DNA of 64,000 nucleotides from Micromonospora globbae (GTDB taxonomy: Bacteria > Actinomycetota > Actinomycetes > Mycobacteriales > Micromonosporaceae). The translations under genes and the position numbers were made by a program. Location of the stretch: positions 124,001-188,000 of the forward strand of contig NZ_RAQQ01000012.1 of NCBI RefSeq assembly GCF_003610785.1, written 5' to 3'. A model generated the notes under the pieces. That model was not told the DNA's origin, ran no database searches, and saw nothing but the letters and a program-made list of their open reading frames with translations. Below, one piece after another: positions 16,291-24,317 of this stretch (positions within the stretch are counted from its first letter, which is position 1; each line of letters opens with the position of its first letter).

Positions 16291-16695
16291 TCAGCGGTTC
16301 GACCACGCCCGGGTGCTGAGCACCAGGCGGTAGCCGTCCGGATCGCGTACCGTCACCCCCCAGCGGTCCCAGTACGGGCCGGCGGAGACCCTCGTCCCGC
16401 CGGCCCGTTCCAGTTCCCGGACCAGGTCCTCGTCGACGGGGCCGTCGAGGTAGAGGACCAGCAGGTCCTCGGCGGTGGGGGTCGGGTCGGGCACGTCGCC
16501 GGCCACCAGCTCCAGGTGCCAGTGGGCGTCCGGCCAGCCCAGCATCAGCAGGTCGTGCCCGCCCGGTCCGGCGGCCGTGGAGCGCCAGAGCACGTCGAGG
16601 GTGAGACCGCCGACCCAGAAACGTTCGGCCGCGGCCAGGTCGCGGCTCGGGCGGGCGATGCGCAGGTGCGGTACGCCGGTGCGGATGTTCGACAT
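16291..16695 (-). CDS. VOC-family protein (glyoxalase/dioxygenase fold)
   Basis: 134-residue vicinal-oxygen-chelate protein: two babab modules with HLRIARPSRDLAAAERFWVGG at the start and VTVRDPDGYRLVLSTR at the end, the usual VOC C-terminal signature. Possible metal ligands are the N-terminal His and the His in WHLELVAGD. The family includes glyoxalases, extradiol dioxygenases and resistance proteins, so function is open. ATG 16695 lies about 80 bp from the divergent hydrolase operon, and the two share the promoter region with the palindromic operator. Confidence 0.8.
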   Translation of the reverse strand: MSNIRTGVPHLRIARPSRDLAAAERFWVGGLTLDVLWRSTAAGPGGHDLLMLGWPDAHWHLELVAGDVPDPTPTAEDLLVLYLDGPVDEDLVRELERAGGTRVSAGPYWDRWGVTVRDPDGYRLVLSTRAWSNR

Positions 16696-16747
16696 GCACC
16701 GATCGTGCGAGGTGAAGCCGAGGTGAGGTCAACCCCTTGACGCCGTT

Positions 16748-16764
16748 GGCTAATGACATTAGCC
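16748..16764. promoter_or_regulatory. Perfect palindromic operator upstream of the hydrolase-tetR operon
   Basis: GGCTAATGACATTAGCC is an 8-bp inverted repeat around one base, ending 8 nt before ATG 16773. It is AT-rich against a GC-rich background. The TetR encoded in the same operon is the obvious candidate ligand, giving autoregulation; this is inference. Confidence 0.6.
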
Positions 16765-16772
16765 TTTGCGTT

Positions 16773-17573
16773 ATGAATATTAGCTATGTCGAGCGCCCGG
16801 GCGGACGGATCGCGTACGAGGTGCACGGCGAAGGCCCGCTGGTGGTCCTCTCCCACGGGATGGGCGAGAACCGCGCGTCCTACCGGCACCTGATCCCGCT
16901 GCTCGTCGAGGCCGGCTACCGGGTGGCCTCGGTGGACGTGCGGGGCCACGGCGACTCCAGCGTCGGCTGGCCGACGTACGCGCCGGCCGAGGTGGGCGCC
17001 GACCTGGTGGCCGTGGTCCGGGCCCTCGACGGCGGTCCCGCGGTCCTCGTCGGCAACTCGTCGAGCGCCGCGGCGGTCACCTTCGCCGCCGCCGACGCCC
17101 CCGCGCAGGTCGCCGGGATCGTGCTGGTCGGCGCGTTCGTCAACCCGCCCAGGATGAACCCGTTCATGCGGGCCGCCGTGGCCCTGGTGCTGCGCAGCCC
17201 GCGCCTGTTCGGGATGTTCCACCGGACGCTGTTCCCGGTGACCCGTCCGGCCGACGACGCCGCCTTCCGCCGGGCGATGGTCGCCAAGCTGCGCGAGCCC
17301 GGCCGCATGGCGGCGGTGCGGGGCGTGAACGCGCCCGTCGAGCCGCACTGGACCACCCGGGCCCGCGACGTCCGGCAGCCGGTCCTCGTGCTCATGGGCA
17401 CCCGCGACCCCGACTTCCCCGACCCGGGCGCCGAGGCGCGGGCGGCGCGGCGGCTCTTCGCCACCGCCGAAGCCCGCATGATCGAGGATTCGGGCCACTA
17501 CCCGCACGCCGACCAGCCGGCGCGCATGGCCGAGCAGCTGACGGCGTTCCTGGCGGTGTGCACCGGTGCCTAG
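16773..17573 (+). CDS. Alpha/beta hydrolase
   Basis: 266-residue soluble alpha/beta hydrolase. Oxyanion strand VVLSHGMGENRASY, VDVRGHGDSS, nucleophile elbow VGNSSSAAAV with Ser96 and the catalytic histidine in EDSGHYPHADQP near 250 are all in place. The substrate is unknown; relatives include esterases, epoxide hydrolases and haloperoxidases. ATG 16773 was chosen over the frame opening at 16737 because the latter would place the operator inside the gene. The stop overlaps the tetR start by 8 nt, so hydrolase, TetR and DUF2568 form one operon. Confidence 0.85.
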   Translation: MNISYVERPGGRIAYEVHGEGPLVVLSHGMGENRASYRHLIPLLVEAGYRVASVDVRGHGDSSVGWPTYAPAEVGADLVAVVRALDGGPAVLVGNSSSAAAVTFAAADAPAQVAGIVLVGAFVNPPRMNPFMRAAVALVLRSPRLFGMFHRTLFPVTRPADDAAFRRAMVAKLREPGRMAAVRGVNAPVEPHWTTRARDVRQPVLVLMGTRDPDFPDPGAEARAARRLFATAEARMIEDSGHYPHADQPARMAEQLTAFLAVCTGA

Positions 17574-18144
17574 GGCAGGGCTCAACCAGCAGATCGTCGT
17601 ACGCGAGGCGGCCCGGCTGGCCGACGAGGTCGGCTGGCCGCGGCTCACCCTCGCCGCGCTGGCCGCGCGGCTCGGCGTGGCGCTGCCCAGCCTCTACAAG
17701 CACGTCCGGAACGCGGACGCGCTCGCCCAGAAGGTCTCGGCGCTGGCCACCGCCGAACTGGCCGCCGAGCTGACGACGGCCGCCGCCGGCCGCGCCGGGA
17801 CCGACGCGCTGCGCGCCGTCGCCGCCGCCTACCGGTCGTACGCGCTCCGGCACCCCGGCCGCTACCCCGCCACACAGCAGGTGCCGGATCCGGCCGACCC
17901 GGAGCACGTGACGGCGGGGGAGCGGGCGGTCGGGGCCATCTACGCGATCCTGCACGGCTACGGCATCACCGGCGACGACGCGGTCGACGCCGCCCGGGGA
18001 GTCCGCAGCGCCCTGCACGGGTTCGTCTCGCTGGAGGCGGCCGGCGGCTTCGGCCTGCCCCGCGACGTCGGCCGCTCCTACGACCACCTGATCGAGGCGC
18101 TGGACGTCGCGCTGCGTTCCTGGCCCGGTGGGCGGCCGTCGTGA
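17566..18144 (+). CDS. TetR/AcrR-family transcriptional regulator
   Basis: 192-residue repressor-type protein. The N-terminal helix-turn-helix is LTLAALAARLGVALPSLYKH (about 29-48), as in other TetR proteins; the rest is the helical ligand domain with the TetR_C-like GYGITGDDAVDAARGVRSALHGFVSLE. It overlaps the hydrolase gene by 8 nt and the DUF2568 gene by 4 nt. Likely to bind the palindrome upstream of the hydrolase and to respond to a small molecule handled by that enzyme. Confidence 0.88.
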   Translation: MPRAGLNQQIVVREAARLADEVGWPRLTLAALAARLGVALPSLYKHVRNADALAQKVSALATAELAAELTTAAAGRAGTDALRAVAAAYRSYALRHPGRYPATQQVPDPADPEHVTAGERAVGAIYAILHGYGITGDDAVDAARGVRSALHGFVSLEAAGGFGLPRDVGRSYDHLIEALDVALRSWPGGRPS

Positions 18145-18479
18145 TCCGCGCGCTCGGGCTCCTCCTGCTCTTCCTGCTCGAACTGGCCGTCCTGGTCGTG
18201 GGCGCCCGGTGGGGCTGGGCGCGCGACGCCGGCCCGGCGGTCCGGCTGTTGGCCGCCGTCGCCGTGCCCGTGGTGCTCGCCGCGCTCTGGGGCGTCTTCG
18301 GTTCCCCCAAGGCGCGGGTGGTGCTGCCGGCCGCCGGCAAGCACGCCTTCCAGGCCGCCTGGTTCGTGGCGGGCGGCGCCATGCTCGCGTCGCTCGGTCG
18401 ACCGTTGCTCGGCGTCGCGCTGGTGGTGGTCTGGGCGGCGACCGTCACCCTGCTCCGCCTCGGAGGGCGGCCCGCCTGA
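18141..18479 (+). CDS. YrdB/DUF2568 family small membrane protein
   Basis: 112-residue protein with four predicted membrane helices and the family signature LALWGVFGSPKA-like segment (LAALWGVFGSPKARVVLPAAGK), which defines DUF2568. Function unknown. Its GTG overlaps the tetR stop (GTGA), so it is translated with the hydrolase-TetR operon. Confidence 0.8.
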   Translation: MIRALGLLLLFLLELAVLVVGARWGWARDAGPAVRLLAAVAVPVVLAALWGVFGSPKARVVLPAAGKHAFQAAWFVAGGAMLASLGRPLLGVALVVVWAATVTLLRLGGRPA

Positions 18480-18514
18480 CCCGCCTCGGCCGGGCTCGCG
18501 GCGGCCGACCCGCC

Positions 18515-18586
18515 GGCACCGGTCTCGCCGGAACGGGTGGCACCGGTCTCGCCGGAACGGGTGGCACCGGTCTCGCCGGAACGGGC
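18515..18586. repeat. 24-bp tandem repeat (3 copies)
   Basis: Three contiguous 24-bp units start with GGCACCGGTCTC at 18515, 18539 and 18563; the copies are identical except the final base of the last. They fill the gap between the DUF2568 gene and the metallopeptidase and end 10 bp before the latter's -10 box. Confidence 0.9.
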
Positions 18587-18596
18587 TTCCGGTCGT

Positions 18597-18602
18597 TACC
18601 CT
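18597..18602 (+). promoter_or_regulatory. -10 element, leaderless promoter of the metallopeptidase
   Basis: TACCCT is followed by 7 nt and GTG 18610 (ATG 18613 is the next codon). The 24-bp repeats lie where a -35 region would be. Confidence 0.45.
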
Positions 18603-18609
18603 TCGCCGG

Positions 18610-19899
18610 GTGATGGACGGTCTCGACGAGCCAGCGCCCCGCCGGGTCCGACCGGTGTGGACGGTGCTCACGGTGGTCGTACTGCTGCTGCTGGGCTGCG
18701 GCGTGCCGGCCGTCCTGGTGGTCGGTGTGGTCGGCGAGCGCGGCACCCGGACGGTCCTGAAGCGCGCCGGCACCACGGCCGCCGACGACGCGACCCGGGC
18801 CGAGCGCGAACTCGCCGGGCGCATCGCCGACGCGCTGAGACGGCAGTCCGCGGCGCTGCTCGCCGGCGACCAGGCCGGATTCCTGGCCGTGGCCGACCCG
18901 GCCGCCCACGCCGACCTGCGCCGCCGGTTCACCGCCCTGCGGGCGCTGGGGGTGACCACGTGGCGGGCCGAGGTGACGGGGCTGCCCACACCGGTCACCG
19001 ACCGTCCCGGCGAGTGGCGGATGCTCGTGCGGTACCAGTACTGCTTCGTGGCGCCCGGCTGCCGACCGAGCCCGGTGCTCGCCGGCACCCGCTGGCGCGA
19101 GGACGGGCAGCAGCCGCGACTGGTCGCCGTCGAGGAGTCCAAGTCGGCCGAGACCGGCACCCGGCCGTGGGAGATCAGCGAGCTGGTCGCGGCGACCGGT
19201 GCGCGGACGCTCGTCGCCACCACGCCGGCGTTGCGCGGGAGGCTGCCCGCCCTGCTGGCCCAGGCCGAGGCGGCCGCGAAGGTCGCCGACCGGTACACGC
19301 TGGACGGTTCCCCGCCGGACCGCTACCGGATCTTCTACGCCGGCCGCACCGAGTGGGAACGCTGGTACGGCGGGGGCCGGCCGACCTGGACCGGCGGGTA
19401 CGCGGTGACCGTCGGCGGCGGCCACCACGAGATCGTGCTCAACGCGGAAGGCACCACCGACGACGGCATCGACGACCTGCTCCGGCACGAGCTGACCCAC
19501 GCGGCCTCGCTGCCCGACGGGGGCTACCCGGGCAAGACCACCTGGTGGCTCGTGGAGGGGCTGGCGGAGTACGTCGCCGCCAACGGCCAGGCGACGAACC
19601 GGTACGAGGGGCTGAGCCAGGTGCGGCGGCTCATCCAGAGTGGCTGGAACGGCCGCCTGGAGGAACTCGCCCCCGCCGACGACGCCCCGGCCGAGCGGGT
19701 GGCCGGCAGCTACGGTCTCGGCTACCTGGCCGTCCGGCACCTCGTCGACCGCTTCGGCGAGCAGCGGCTGCTCGCCTTCTTCGACGCCGTCGTCCACGAC
19801 CGTACGGCCGTGGAACGCGCCTCCGCCCAGGTGTTCGGCGAGTCCTGGTCCGTGCTGCACGAGCAGTGCGTGGCGTACGTCCGCACCCTGATCTCCTGA
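18610..19899 (+). CDS. Membrane-anchored zinc metallopeptidase (gluzincin, MA-like)
   Basis: 429 residues: short cytoplasmic N-terminus, one membrane segment (about 16-38), then an extracytoplasmic region. The zinc site is HELTHAA with His293, Glu294 and His297, and the third ligand is probably the Glu in LVEGLAEYVAA near 316, the gluzincin spacing seen in peptidase MA-like domains. The middle part (about 60-180) resembles an NTF2-like/lumazine-binding module. Substrate unknown; outside-facing proteolysis of envelope proteins is plausible. A hairpin about 150 nt downstream is a likely terminator. Confidence 0.8.
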   Translation: MMDGLDEPAPRRVRPVWTVLTVVVLLLLGCGVPAVLVVGVVGERGTRTVLKRAGTTAADDATRAERELAGRIADALRRQSAALLAGDQAGFLAVADPAAHADLRRRFTALRALGVTTWRAEVTGLPTPVTDRPGEWRMLVRYQYCFVAPGCRPSPVLAGTRWREDGQQPRLVAVEESKSAETGTRPWEISELVAATGARTLVATTPALRGRLPALLAQAEAAAKVADRYTLDGSPPDRYRIFYAGRTEWERWYGGGRPTWTGGYAVTVGGGHHEIVLNAEGTTDDGIDDLLRHELTHAASLPDGGYPGKTTWWLVEGLAEYVAANGQATNRYEGLSQVRRLIQSGWNGRLEELAPADDAPAERVAGSYGLGYLAVRHLVDRFGEQRLLAFFDAVVHDRTAVERASAQVFGESWSVLHEQCVAYVRTLIS

Positions 19900-20372
19900 C
19901 GGCCGACCGGCGCTCCCGGTCGGCGCGGCCCCCGGAGATTCATGATCCACCGGTGTCCGGCGCTCCCGGCGCACCTGCGACACTGGTGCCCGCTCCCAGT
20001 GCGGAGCCTCGGGATTCCGCGTCCGGAAGCGGCCCGGGGCGCCCGCCCGGTGGCTCCGGTGGCGCCGCCGGAGCCACCGGGTGCCTCCGCCCTCCCGCCG
20101 GTTCCCGGCCGGTCCCGCGGAACGGTCGCGCTTGGTGACCGGTCGGTTCCGGGCCGTTCGGTCCCGGCAACGGGACGGGCGGCGCAGCAGGGCGCATACC
20201 GCCAGGTCAGGACGGGTGAAACCCGGGTCCGAATCATGATCAGTTGTAGGAAGGGATCGCGCCGGTCACAGCGGCACCGCTACCGTACTGGTAACACGCG
20301 CGTTGCCGGCCCGGGCGGGAGCATCCCGCCGGCGTGGGCACGCGCCGGGCATGGGATGGGGTCGGGTGAGCC
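19900..20372. other. Gene-free stretch upstream of the HTH gene
   Basis: 473 bp with no credible reading frame. It contains the hairpin at 20046-20081, an AT-richer patch around 20235-20250 and a TACCGTACTGGTAAC segment near 20281 that may hold the promoter of the HTH gene. Nothing else was recognised. Confidence 0.5.
20046..20081. terminator. Hairpin downstream of the metallopeptidase
   Basis: CCCGGTGGCTCCGG (20046-20059) pairs perfectly with CCGGAGCCACCGGG (20068-20081), a 14-bp stem with an 8-nt loop, about 150 nt past the stop codon. Confidence 0.6.
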
Positions 20373-20582
20373 ATGGCCGGGTCGCAGTCCGACGGTCGGC
20401 TGTCGGAGGTCAAGTTCCTCACCGTCGCCGAGGTGGCGACGGTCATGCGGGTGTCGAAGATGACGGTCTACCGCCTGGTGCACAGCGGTGAACTCACCGC
20501 GGTACGGGTCGGCCGGTCGTTCCGGGTTCCGGAACACGCGGTGCACGAGTATCTGCGGGGCGCCTTTCAGGAGACCGCCTGA
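20373..20582 (+). CDS. Excisionase-type helix-turn-helix DNA-binding protein
   Basis: 69-residue MerR-like/excisionase-family winged helix: FLTVAEVATVMRVSKMTVYR forms the helix-turn-helix, followed by LVHSGELTAVRVGRSFRVPE wing and VHEYLRGAF. No integrase is nearby; the same small HTH gene lies before bS22 in mycobacteria (Rv0500A), so it is a chromosomal regulator and not a phage remnant. ATG 20373 gives the family length. Target unknown. Confidence 0.88.
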   Translation: MAGSQSDGRLSEVKFLTVAEVATVMRVSKMTVYRLVHSGELTAVRVGRSFRVPEHAVHEYLRGAFQETA

Positions 20583-20860
20583 ACCACCGGGCCGCCCGCG
20601 GCCGCCCGGAAGCCCCGGGCACGGCGGGCATGAGGAGTGAGTCGCCGGCGGGCGCGCGCCACGTCCGCGAAGCCTCGACGCCGGGGTCGCGTTGGTCCTG
20701 CTGACGCTCTCCCGCTACCCTGGACCCCGACCGTGACCGCACCCCGGTGCGCCCTACCGCCCGAGCTGGTCCGGTCCGTTGTCCGCAAGCGGTCGCCGAC
20801 GCCCACCCGCGTGGTGGTGGCAGCCGGTCCGCCCCGCACGTTGCATCGAAAGGCTGTCGT

Positions 20861-20962
20861 ATGGGCTCGGTGGTCAAGAAGCGCCGCAAGCGCATGGCTA
20901 AGAAGAAGCACCGCAAGCTGCTGCGCAAGACCCGCGTCCAGCGTCGCCGTCTCGGCAAGTGA
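20861..20962 (+). CDS. Small ribosomal subunit protein bS22 (AURKAIP1/COX24 domain)
   Basis: 33-residue, extremely basic peptide MGSVVKKRRKRMAKKKHRKL followed by LRKTRVQRRRLGK. This is the actinobacterial small-subunit protein bS22 (Rv0500B in M. tuberculosis), which lies near the decoding centre. A GAAAGG ribosome-binding site precedes ATG 20861. Easily missed because of its size; the larger frame opening at 20747 is not its start. Confidence 0.92.
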   Translation: MGSVVKKRRKRMAKKKHRKLLRKTRVQRRRLGK

Positions 20963-21082
20963 CCGTTGCCGGGCCCACGGCCCGGCAACGCCGTCACATG
21001 CCCTCTGTCGACCCTCGGAGGCTCAGGTGATCAGGCCGTGGATGTCCCGGCTCGATCCCGCCTGCCGGGGAAGGTGCGGAAG

Positions 21083-22156
21083 ATGACCCCCGGTGGCACC
21101 CCCGGTGCTCCGGGGGTCGTCGTCGTGACCGGGGTGGGCCGCTACCTCGGCGCCCACGTGGCGGCCCGGCTCGCCGCCGACCCCCGGATCGAGCGGGTCA
21201 TCGGCATCGATCCGCCCGAGTCGCCCGGCGAGTTCGCCGACCTGCTCGACGGCGTGGAGCGGATCCGCGTCGACTTCGAGTCCCTCGGCGGCCTCCTGGC
21301 CGACCTCGACGTCGACGCGGTGGTGCACCTCGCGCTGATCACCGCGCCGGACCGGCAGCAGGGCGGCCGGTCGGCCATGAAGGAACAGAACGTCATCGGC
21401 ACGATGCAGCTGCTCGCCGCCTGCCAGCGGGCACCGCGGCTGCGCAAGCTCGTGGTCCGCTCCTCCACGGCCGCGTACGGAGCGTCCTTCCGGGACCCGG
21501 CGGTCTTCACCGAGGAGACCGAGCCGCGCGAGGTGCCGCGCGGCGGGTTCGGCCGCGACATCCTCGACATCGAGGGGTACGTCCGCGGCTTCCGCCGCCG
21601 CCGGCCCGACGTCACCGCGACCGTGCTGCGCTTCGCGCCCTTCATCGGCTCCACCGCCGACACCACGTTGACGCGCTACTTCTCGCAGCCGGTGGTGCCG
21701 ACCGTCCTGGGCCGCGATCCCCGGCTCCAGTTCCTGCACTTCGACGACGCGCTCGAGGTGCTGCACCGCTCGGTCGTCGAGGACCATCCCGGCACCTACA
21801 ACGTGGCCGGTCCGGGCGTGCTCTCCCTCACCCAGGCCATCCGCCGGGCCGGTCGGGTGGCCGTGCCGGTGCTGGAACCCGGCCTCTCCGGCGCCGCCGC
21901 GCTCGCCCGCACCCTCGGCTTCGGCCGGTACGGCCTGGACCAGGTCGACCTCTTCGTGCACGGCCGGGTCGTGGACACCACCCGGTTGGAGCAGGAGTAC
22001 GGCTTCACCCCGCGGTCGACGGCCGCGGCCTTCGACGACTTCATCCGTGCCCACCACGGTGGGGTGGTGGTGACCCGCGACCAGTTGGCCGCCGCCGAGC
22101 GGCTCGTGCTGGACGGGATCCGGCAGGTGCGGGCGGCCGTCCGGGAGGGGTCGTGA
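21083..22156 (+). CDS. NAD-dependent epimerase/dehydratase (extended SDR)
   Basis: 357-residue Rossmann-fold protein of the extended SDR group, at the position of mycobacterial galE2 (Rv0501). The dinucleotide motif is VVVTGVGRYLGAHVAARL near the N-terminus, and AVVHLALITAP and VVRSSTAAYGASFRDPAVF are typical SDR strands. The canonical YxxxK is not obvious: the equivalent helix reads DIEGYVRGFRRR, so catalysis may differ from true epimerases. ATG 21083 was preferred to upstream starts (20966, 21074), which add non-conserved residues. The stop overlaps the acyltransferase start by 4 nt. Confidence 0.82.
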   Translation: MTPGGTPGAPGVVVVTGVGRYLGAHVAARLAADPRIERVIGIDPPESPGEFADLLDGVERIRVDFESLGGLLADLDVDAVVHLALITAPDRQQGGRSAMKEQNVIGTMQLLAACQRAPRLRKLVVRSSTAAYGASFRDPAVFTEETEPREVPRGGFGRDILDIEGYVRGFRRRRPDVTATVLRFAPFIGSTADTTLTRYFSQPVVPTVLGRDPRLQFLHFDDALEVLHRSVVEDHPGTYNVAGPGVLSLTQAIRRAGRVAVPVLEPGLSGAAALARTLGFGRYGLDQVDLFVHGRVVDTTRLEQEYGFTPRSTAAAFDDFIRAHHGGVVVTRDQLAAAERLVLDGIRQVRAAVREGS

Positions 22157-23313
22157 CGGGTCAGGAGCGCGACGACGCCGGGGCGCGGGGCCGGTTCCGC
22201 GTACCGCCGGCGGCGCCCGGCCCGGACGCGGAGCCGGCGCGGCGCAACGGCCACCGACCCGCGAGCCCGCCCGCCGGGCCGGAGTCTTCGGGGAGGTCTC
22301 CGGGGAAGTCGGAGGCCCCGGGACGGTCGGGGACCGCGGGGAGGCCGGCGGGGCCGGAGGCGCCACGCACGGAGGCGCCGCGACGCGCCGGGCGCGCGGA
22401 CGACGCCGGGCCGGCGGGCGCGCGCCCGGAGACTCCGGGGCGGGACGGACCGGCGGTGGCCGACCGGCCGGGAGACCCCTGGGACCGGAAGGTGGCCGGC
22501 GCGCTGGCGTTCCTGCGCCGGCGGCTGTCCGGTGACTACGAGGTCGACGAGTTCGGCTTCGACCCGGAGCTGACCAAGGCCGTCCTCCACCCGCCGCTGC
22601 GCGTGCTCTACCGGGACTGGTTCCGCACCGAGGTGACCGGCGTCGAGCACGTCCCCGCCGACGGCGCGGGCCTCGTGGTGGGCAACCACTCCGGCACGGT
22701 GGCGCTCGACGCGCTGATCCTCGCGACCGCCCTGCACGACCACCACCCCGCACACCGCTTCCTCCGCCTGCTCGGCGCCGACCTGGTGTTCCGGATGCCG
22801 GTGGTCTCCGAGCTGGCGCGCAAGTCGGGCGGCACGGTGGCGTGCAACCCGGACGCCGAGCGGCTGCTGCGCGCCGGTGAACTGGTCGGGGTCTTCCCGG
22901 AGGGCTTCAAGGGCGTGGGCAAGCTCTACTCCGACCGCTACAAGCTGCAACGCTTCGGCCGGGGCGGGTTCGTCTCGGCGGCGCTGCGCACCGGCACCCC
23001 CATCGTGCCCGTGGCCATCGTCGGGGGCGAGGAGATCTACCCGATGCTCGCCGACATCAAGCCTCTCGCCCGGCTGCTCAAGCTGCCGTACTTCCCGGTC
23101 ACCCCGACCTTTCCGTGGCTCGGTCCGCTGGGGATGATCCCGCTGCCGAGCAAGTGGTTGATCGAGTTCTGCCCGCCGATCCCGACGGCGCACCTGACCG
23201 ACTCGGCGGACGATCCGCTGGTGGTCTTCAACCTCGCCGACCAGGTCCGCGAGACCATCCAGCAGACCCTCCACAAGCTGCTCGAACGGCGCCCGGACCC
23301 GTTCGGCCCGTGA
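22153..23313 (+). CDS. Lysophospholipid acyltransferase family protein
   Basis: 386 residues. The first ~110 are Pro/Gly/Ala/Arg-rich and probably disordered; the rest is a PlsC-like acyltransferase domain of the group represented by mycobacterial Rv0502. Catalytic motif GNHSGTVALDALI (histidine and aspartate), then FPEGFKGVGKLYSDRYKLQ and FGRGGFVSAALRTGTPIVPV are visible. Likely esterifies a glycerolipid or related alcohol at the inner face of the membrane; the acceptor is unknown. GTG 22153 overlaps the epimerase stop (GTGA), indicating an operon of two. Confidence 0.85.
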   Translation: MTGQERDDAGARGRFRVPPAAPGPDAEPARRNGHRPASPPAGPESSGRSPGKSEAPGRSGTAGRPAGPEAPRTEAPRRAGRADDAGPAGARPETPGRDGPAVADRPGDPWDRKVAGALAFLRRRLSGDYEVDEFGFDPELTKAVLHPPLRVLYRDWFRTEVTGVEHVPADGAGLVVGNHSGTVALDALILATALHDHHPAHRFLRLLGADLVFRMPVVSELARKSGGTVACNPDAERLLRAGELVGVFPEGFKGVGKLYSDRYKLQRFGRGGFVSAALRTGTPIVPVAIVGGEEIYPMLADIKPLARLLKLPYFPVTPTFPWLGPLGMIPLPSKWLIEFCPPIPTAHLTDSADDPLVVFNLADQVRETIQQTLHKLLERRPDPFGP

Positions 23314-23353
23314 CCGGGCCGGGCGGTGCGCGTCCGGCCGGTGCGGCCCGAGG

Positions 23354-24217
23354 TCAGCCGACGCGGCGGCGGCGGTGCAACGCGAGACCGGCGCTGACCG
23401 CACCGACGAGGACGCCGGCCGCCGCCGTGGACGGCACGGCGATCCGCACCGCCCGCCGGCCGGTCCGGAAGTCGCGGACCTCCCACCCGTGCTCCCGGGC
23501 ACGCCGCAGCAGCGTCCCGTCAGGGTTCACGGCGACCGCCCGGCCGACCGTGGTGAGCAGGGGCAGATCGTTGGCCGAGTCGCTGTACGCGGTGCAGCGG
23601 GCCAGGTCGAGCCCTTCGACGGCGGCGAGCTGGGCCACCGCCTCCGCCTTCGCCGGCCCGTGCATGAGATCACCGACCAGCCGCCCGGTGTACGCGCCGT
23701 CGACGATCTCCGCGACCGTGCCGATCGCGCCGGTGAGACCCAGCCGGGAGGCGATCACCCGGCCGATCTCCACGGGCGCGGCGCTCACCAGCCAGACCCG
23801 CTGCCCGGCGTCCAGGTGGCGCTGGGCGAGCCGGCGCGTGCCGGCCCAGATGCGCGGCGCCATCAGCTCGTCGAAGATCTCCTCGGCGAGCCGCTCCACG
23901 TCGTCCACCCGCCAGCCCTCGATGAAGGCGAGGGCCGCCTCCTTGGCCTGCGACATGTCCCCGGCGTGCTCGCGGGCGAGCAGCCGGAACCGGAGCTGCT
24001 GCCAGGCGAAGCGGGCCAGGTCGGCCGTCGTGAAGTAGTTGCGGGCGGCGAGCCCACGGGCGAACCAGTAGATCGAGGCGCCCTGCATCATCGTGTTGTC
24101 GACGTCGAAGAAGGCCGCCGCGGTCGGGTCGGGGGCGGGAGCCGGCTCGGCCTCGGCCCAGCCGGCCGTGTGACCGTGGACGTCGGTGCTGACCGTCACC
24201 TTCCGGGTGCGGGCCAC
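23354..24217 (-). CDS. HAD-IB family phosphatase (SerB1-like)
   Basis: 287-residue HAD hydrolase of the subfamily IB, at the position of mycobacterial serB1 (Rv0505c). Motif I is AFFDVDNTMMQGAS (nucleophile and acid/base aspartates in DVD), motif II is in VWLVSAAP, the lysine lies in HGPAKAEAV, and motif III is TAYSDSANDLPLL. A C-terminal hydrophobic stretch (about 262-280) followed by HRRRRVG suggests a membrane tail. Whether phosphoserine is the substrate is unproven. GTG 24217 is preceded by GGGAGGGAGG at good spacing. Confidence 0.87.
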   Translation of the reverse strand: MARTRKVTVSTDVHGHTAGWAEAEPAPAPDPTAAAFFDVDNTMMQGASIYWFARGLAARNYFTTADLARFAWQQLRFRLLAREHAGDMSQAKEAALAFIEGWRVDDVERLAEEIFDELMAPRIWAGTRRLAQRHLDAGQRVWLVSAAPVEIGRVIASRLGLTGAIGTVAEIVDGAYTGRLVGDLMHGPAKAEAVAQLAAVEGLDLARCTAYSDSANDLPLLTTVGRAVAVNPDGTLLRRAREHGWEVRDFRTGRRAVRIAVPSTAAAGVLVGAVSAGLALHRRRRVG

Positions 24218-24317
24218 GCGACCTCCCTCCCTCGACCGGTACGGCGTGCGCCTCCAGCGAGGGTAGCCGCATCGACCCGACGGACGGGCATCCGCGCGGT
24301 GAACTGTGCTGCGTCGG

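Noticed and set aside
20373..20582. Phage or integrative-element excisionase
   Set aside because: No integrase, attachment repeats or other phage genes; the gene sits in a conserved chromosomal order next to bS22.
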